60,000 nucleotides of DNA from assembly GCF_001949145.1 (NCBI RefSeq), contig NW_019091376.1, positions 1,670,314 to 1,730,313 on the forward strand, in the 5' to 3' direction. This document shows positions 58,201 to 60,000 of the stretch, piece after piece. Each line of letters begins with the position of its first letter. Position 1 is the first letter of the stretch. The translations under genes and the position numbers were made by a program. The DNA is from Acanthaster planci (taxonomy: Eukaryota; Echinodermata; Asteroidea; Valvatida; Acanthasteridae). The notes beneath the pieces were generated by a model that ran no database searches, had not been told where the DNA came from, and saw only the letters and a program-made list of their open reading frames with translations.

Positions 58201-60000
58201 CATCGGTACAAAACCAAAAGAATAATTCACAAAGTGTTAAAACAATTGCAGGAAGATATCAAAGCTTTCTAAGTTCTGTAAAATTAATGAGGCAAATATG
58301 CACACGTTTGCATCGTTTACAATGACGAAAACATAATGCTCATTTACTGATTGTGTGTTTAGGTTTTTGGCCTGTCGGCTTTGTTGACACATCGTTTCAG
58401 AAAACAGAAGATGGTACGCAAGTAGCCACACAAAAGCTGCATAAAATTTGAATTCTCCATAGGTGTTGTGCACAAACAATTATGCGCCAAGCAGGCTTCA
58501 CTTTCTCACAGAGAGTAGGTGCTCTAGTAATTAGCTATAGCTTATATGGCAGTACATGTAATTGAACGCTGTGATGGAAAAAGTGATATGCATGGTGATA
58601 TTCCACATTCACGCACAGATGTTGTGTGGTTGCCCATGTCCACACAGAGTTCCCCCTCGCTGAAAAAAAGTTTAGAGGAATGGCTGTAAAAAGAAGAGGA
58701 ACAGTCAACAGTCTGAAAATATTGTTCTCAGTTCAAGAAAATAAGAACTATCTCTGAGGAGAGTCCGCATTAGGTAGGCAACGCCAATGTGGGTGATGTT
58801 TGCTGTACAGTCCCACTGAGCAAACAAGATTTGAATAATACCGCAAGGTGATTTCAATCTTGAAATAACACTGAAGTCGGAAGCAACTTTGCGTGCCCAC
58901 ATTGGGTTTGCAACATCAGGGGCAAAAATAAAGTGAGAACCATAATTACCAGAAGAACCCTCCCACTGGTAGTTTTGCTTCTGGTTTCCACTCAGGGAAG
59001 GGAAAAAGCCAGGTGGCCCAGGCTTTGGGTCAATTTGAAGAAAAAGTCATGGTATTTGTTGGTCCATGCTGCAGGCCTCACAGAGGAAAAGGGTTCCTAC
59101 TCAGACAGGGAAGAGGTTAGTTCCGGGCTCAGATTTTTATCTTGGAGCAGACATGCGTATGTCATTATTTTTGATCATGGAATAGATTGAAAAGGGAATT
59201 TCCAGCACATGCAGAATTTTTCTTTACCTTAATATGGATGAAAAGTGGGGCAATGTCTGTTATTCATCAATCTCTTTTTTATGATTTAAATGACAGCCGA
59301 GCTGTCACCATGAAGTGAAACCCAGATACCTCAGGGGCCATGTTTTTATTGGTAGGAGGGTTATTTCCCAGCCTGCTAAACACCCCAAACCCAAGGGCAG
59401 CACTCACCACAGTAGTCTTCAAAACTTCAGCTGGCCCTGGTGGTTGGGGGGGGGGAGCGGGTGTGAATCTACCCACTGCGGACAATCTGAAATGACAGGT
59501 TGTGCAATTGACCTCAAAGCAAACTCTGGCCTCAATTTTTACATCTGTTCCTGACACGCACACTTCTGATCAGTCCCTTGGAAACGGGATTATCAGTAGC
59601 ACCAATTTCTCTTCCCTTGTGGCAGCTTGAGCAGTCCAGGACCATCCCCATGCCATGCTCTGTTATCAGACAGGTTGTGATCAGATTTTTGCAAATAAGG
59701 TTTCAGGGGAAATAAAACTGGCAGGAAAAATGGAGCAATCAATCACCCTCAATGTCTGAATGGCTGGACACGCAGTGTTTTTGTATCATTTACAGCCGTT
59801 TTCCCTTTGGACTTGTTTTTCTTGCGCCTCCATGGAAACATACCTGGACTCTCTGCAAACATTCTTTTGAGTAAAGCTAAGTCCACTCTCATTTGCTATA
59901 TTTTGTAGAGAGCATTTAAACTTGCCAGTGCATGTCAACCGAATGTGGCACGTCACTGTTGATGTCCAAGATTTATTGGTTTTGGGAACAAAGCCTGAGA

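Larger units (their letters stand above)
45323..60000 (+). other. Downstream part of the MARVEL gene (intron 2 or flank), repeat-rich
   Basis: Nothing coding was recognised after exon 2 apart from transposon relics: a LINE with a nested TIR element (45740-47130), a second copy of the 30244 MITE (47953), a foldback element (48223) and a LINE 3' end (52157-52535). From 52.6 kb to the right edge I see simple repeats, a small tandem repeat (55176-55271) and frequent TACATGTA. Because exon 2 ends at a strong donor, at least one more exon must exist downstream. Confidence 0.6.

Noticed and set aside
1-60000. CRISPR arrays, bacterial operons, riboswitches or viral genes
   Set aside because: Intron-exon structure, LINE relics and MITEs show animal nuclear DNA; no regularly spaced repeats or viral proteins were seen.

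Overview
The window is intron-rich, AT-leaning animal DNA from what is most likely a marine invertebrate deuterostome. That placing is inference. It rests on a posterior-class Hox-type homeobox gene, on many non-LTR retrotransposon relics of aquatic-animal type, on foldback (MITE-like) elements, and on a dispersed TACATGTA octamer common in such genomes. An echinoderm, a hemichordate or a cephalochordate would all fit. Nothing looks bacterial or viral, and most open frames in the window are chance.

Only two protein-coding genes are well supported, arranged head to head. On the minus strand lies a three-exon posterior Hox-like gene (coding exons 22204-21802, 15943-15786 and 14947-14819; 229 residues). 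Its two splice junctions are in frame, and its homeobox is split by an intron between homeodomain residues 44 and 45. About 2.7 kb away on the plus strand begins a gene for a CMTM-like MARVEL-domain membrane protein. Exon 1 is 24931-25236 and exon 2 is 45128-45322, separated by a 19.9-kb intron. Its remaining transmembrane exon(s) were not found and probably lie past the right edge.

Layout: 1-14.8 kb lies downstream of the Hox gene. It holds relics of two LINEs (about 1.28-2.0 and 8.03-8.25 kb), a TGACCC-rich foldback element, a repeat family built around TGACGTCA, and several hairpins. 14.8-22.2 kb is the Hox gene, with a small MITE family placed on both sides of its last exon. 22.2-24.9 kb is the shared upstream region, with CpG-rich blocks. 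25.2-60 kb is intronic or flanking DNA of the MARVEL gene. It is full of repeats: at least six TIR/foldback elements, a tRNA-derived SINE, a 0.3-kb direct duplication, an RNase H-bearing LINE relic with a TIR element inserted into it, and another LINE 3' end.

The most striking large-scale signal is a change of regime at about 25 kb. The palindromic octamer TACATGTA occurs about 57 times by hand count in 25.2-60 kb but about 4 times in the first 25 kb, which contain the Hox gene. The two genes have no evident functional link. The Hox product should be a nuclear transcription factor and the MARVEL protein a membrane-trafficking or adaptor protein.
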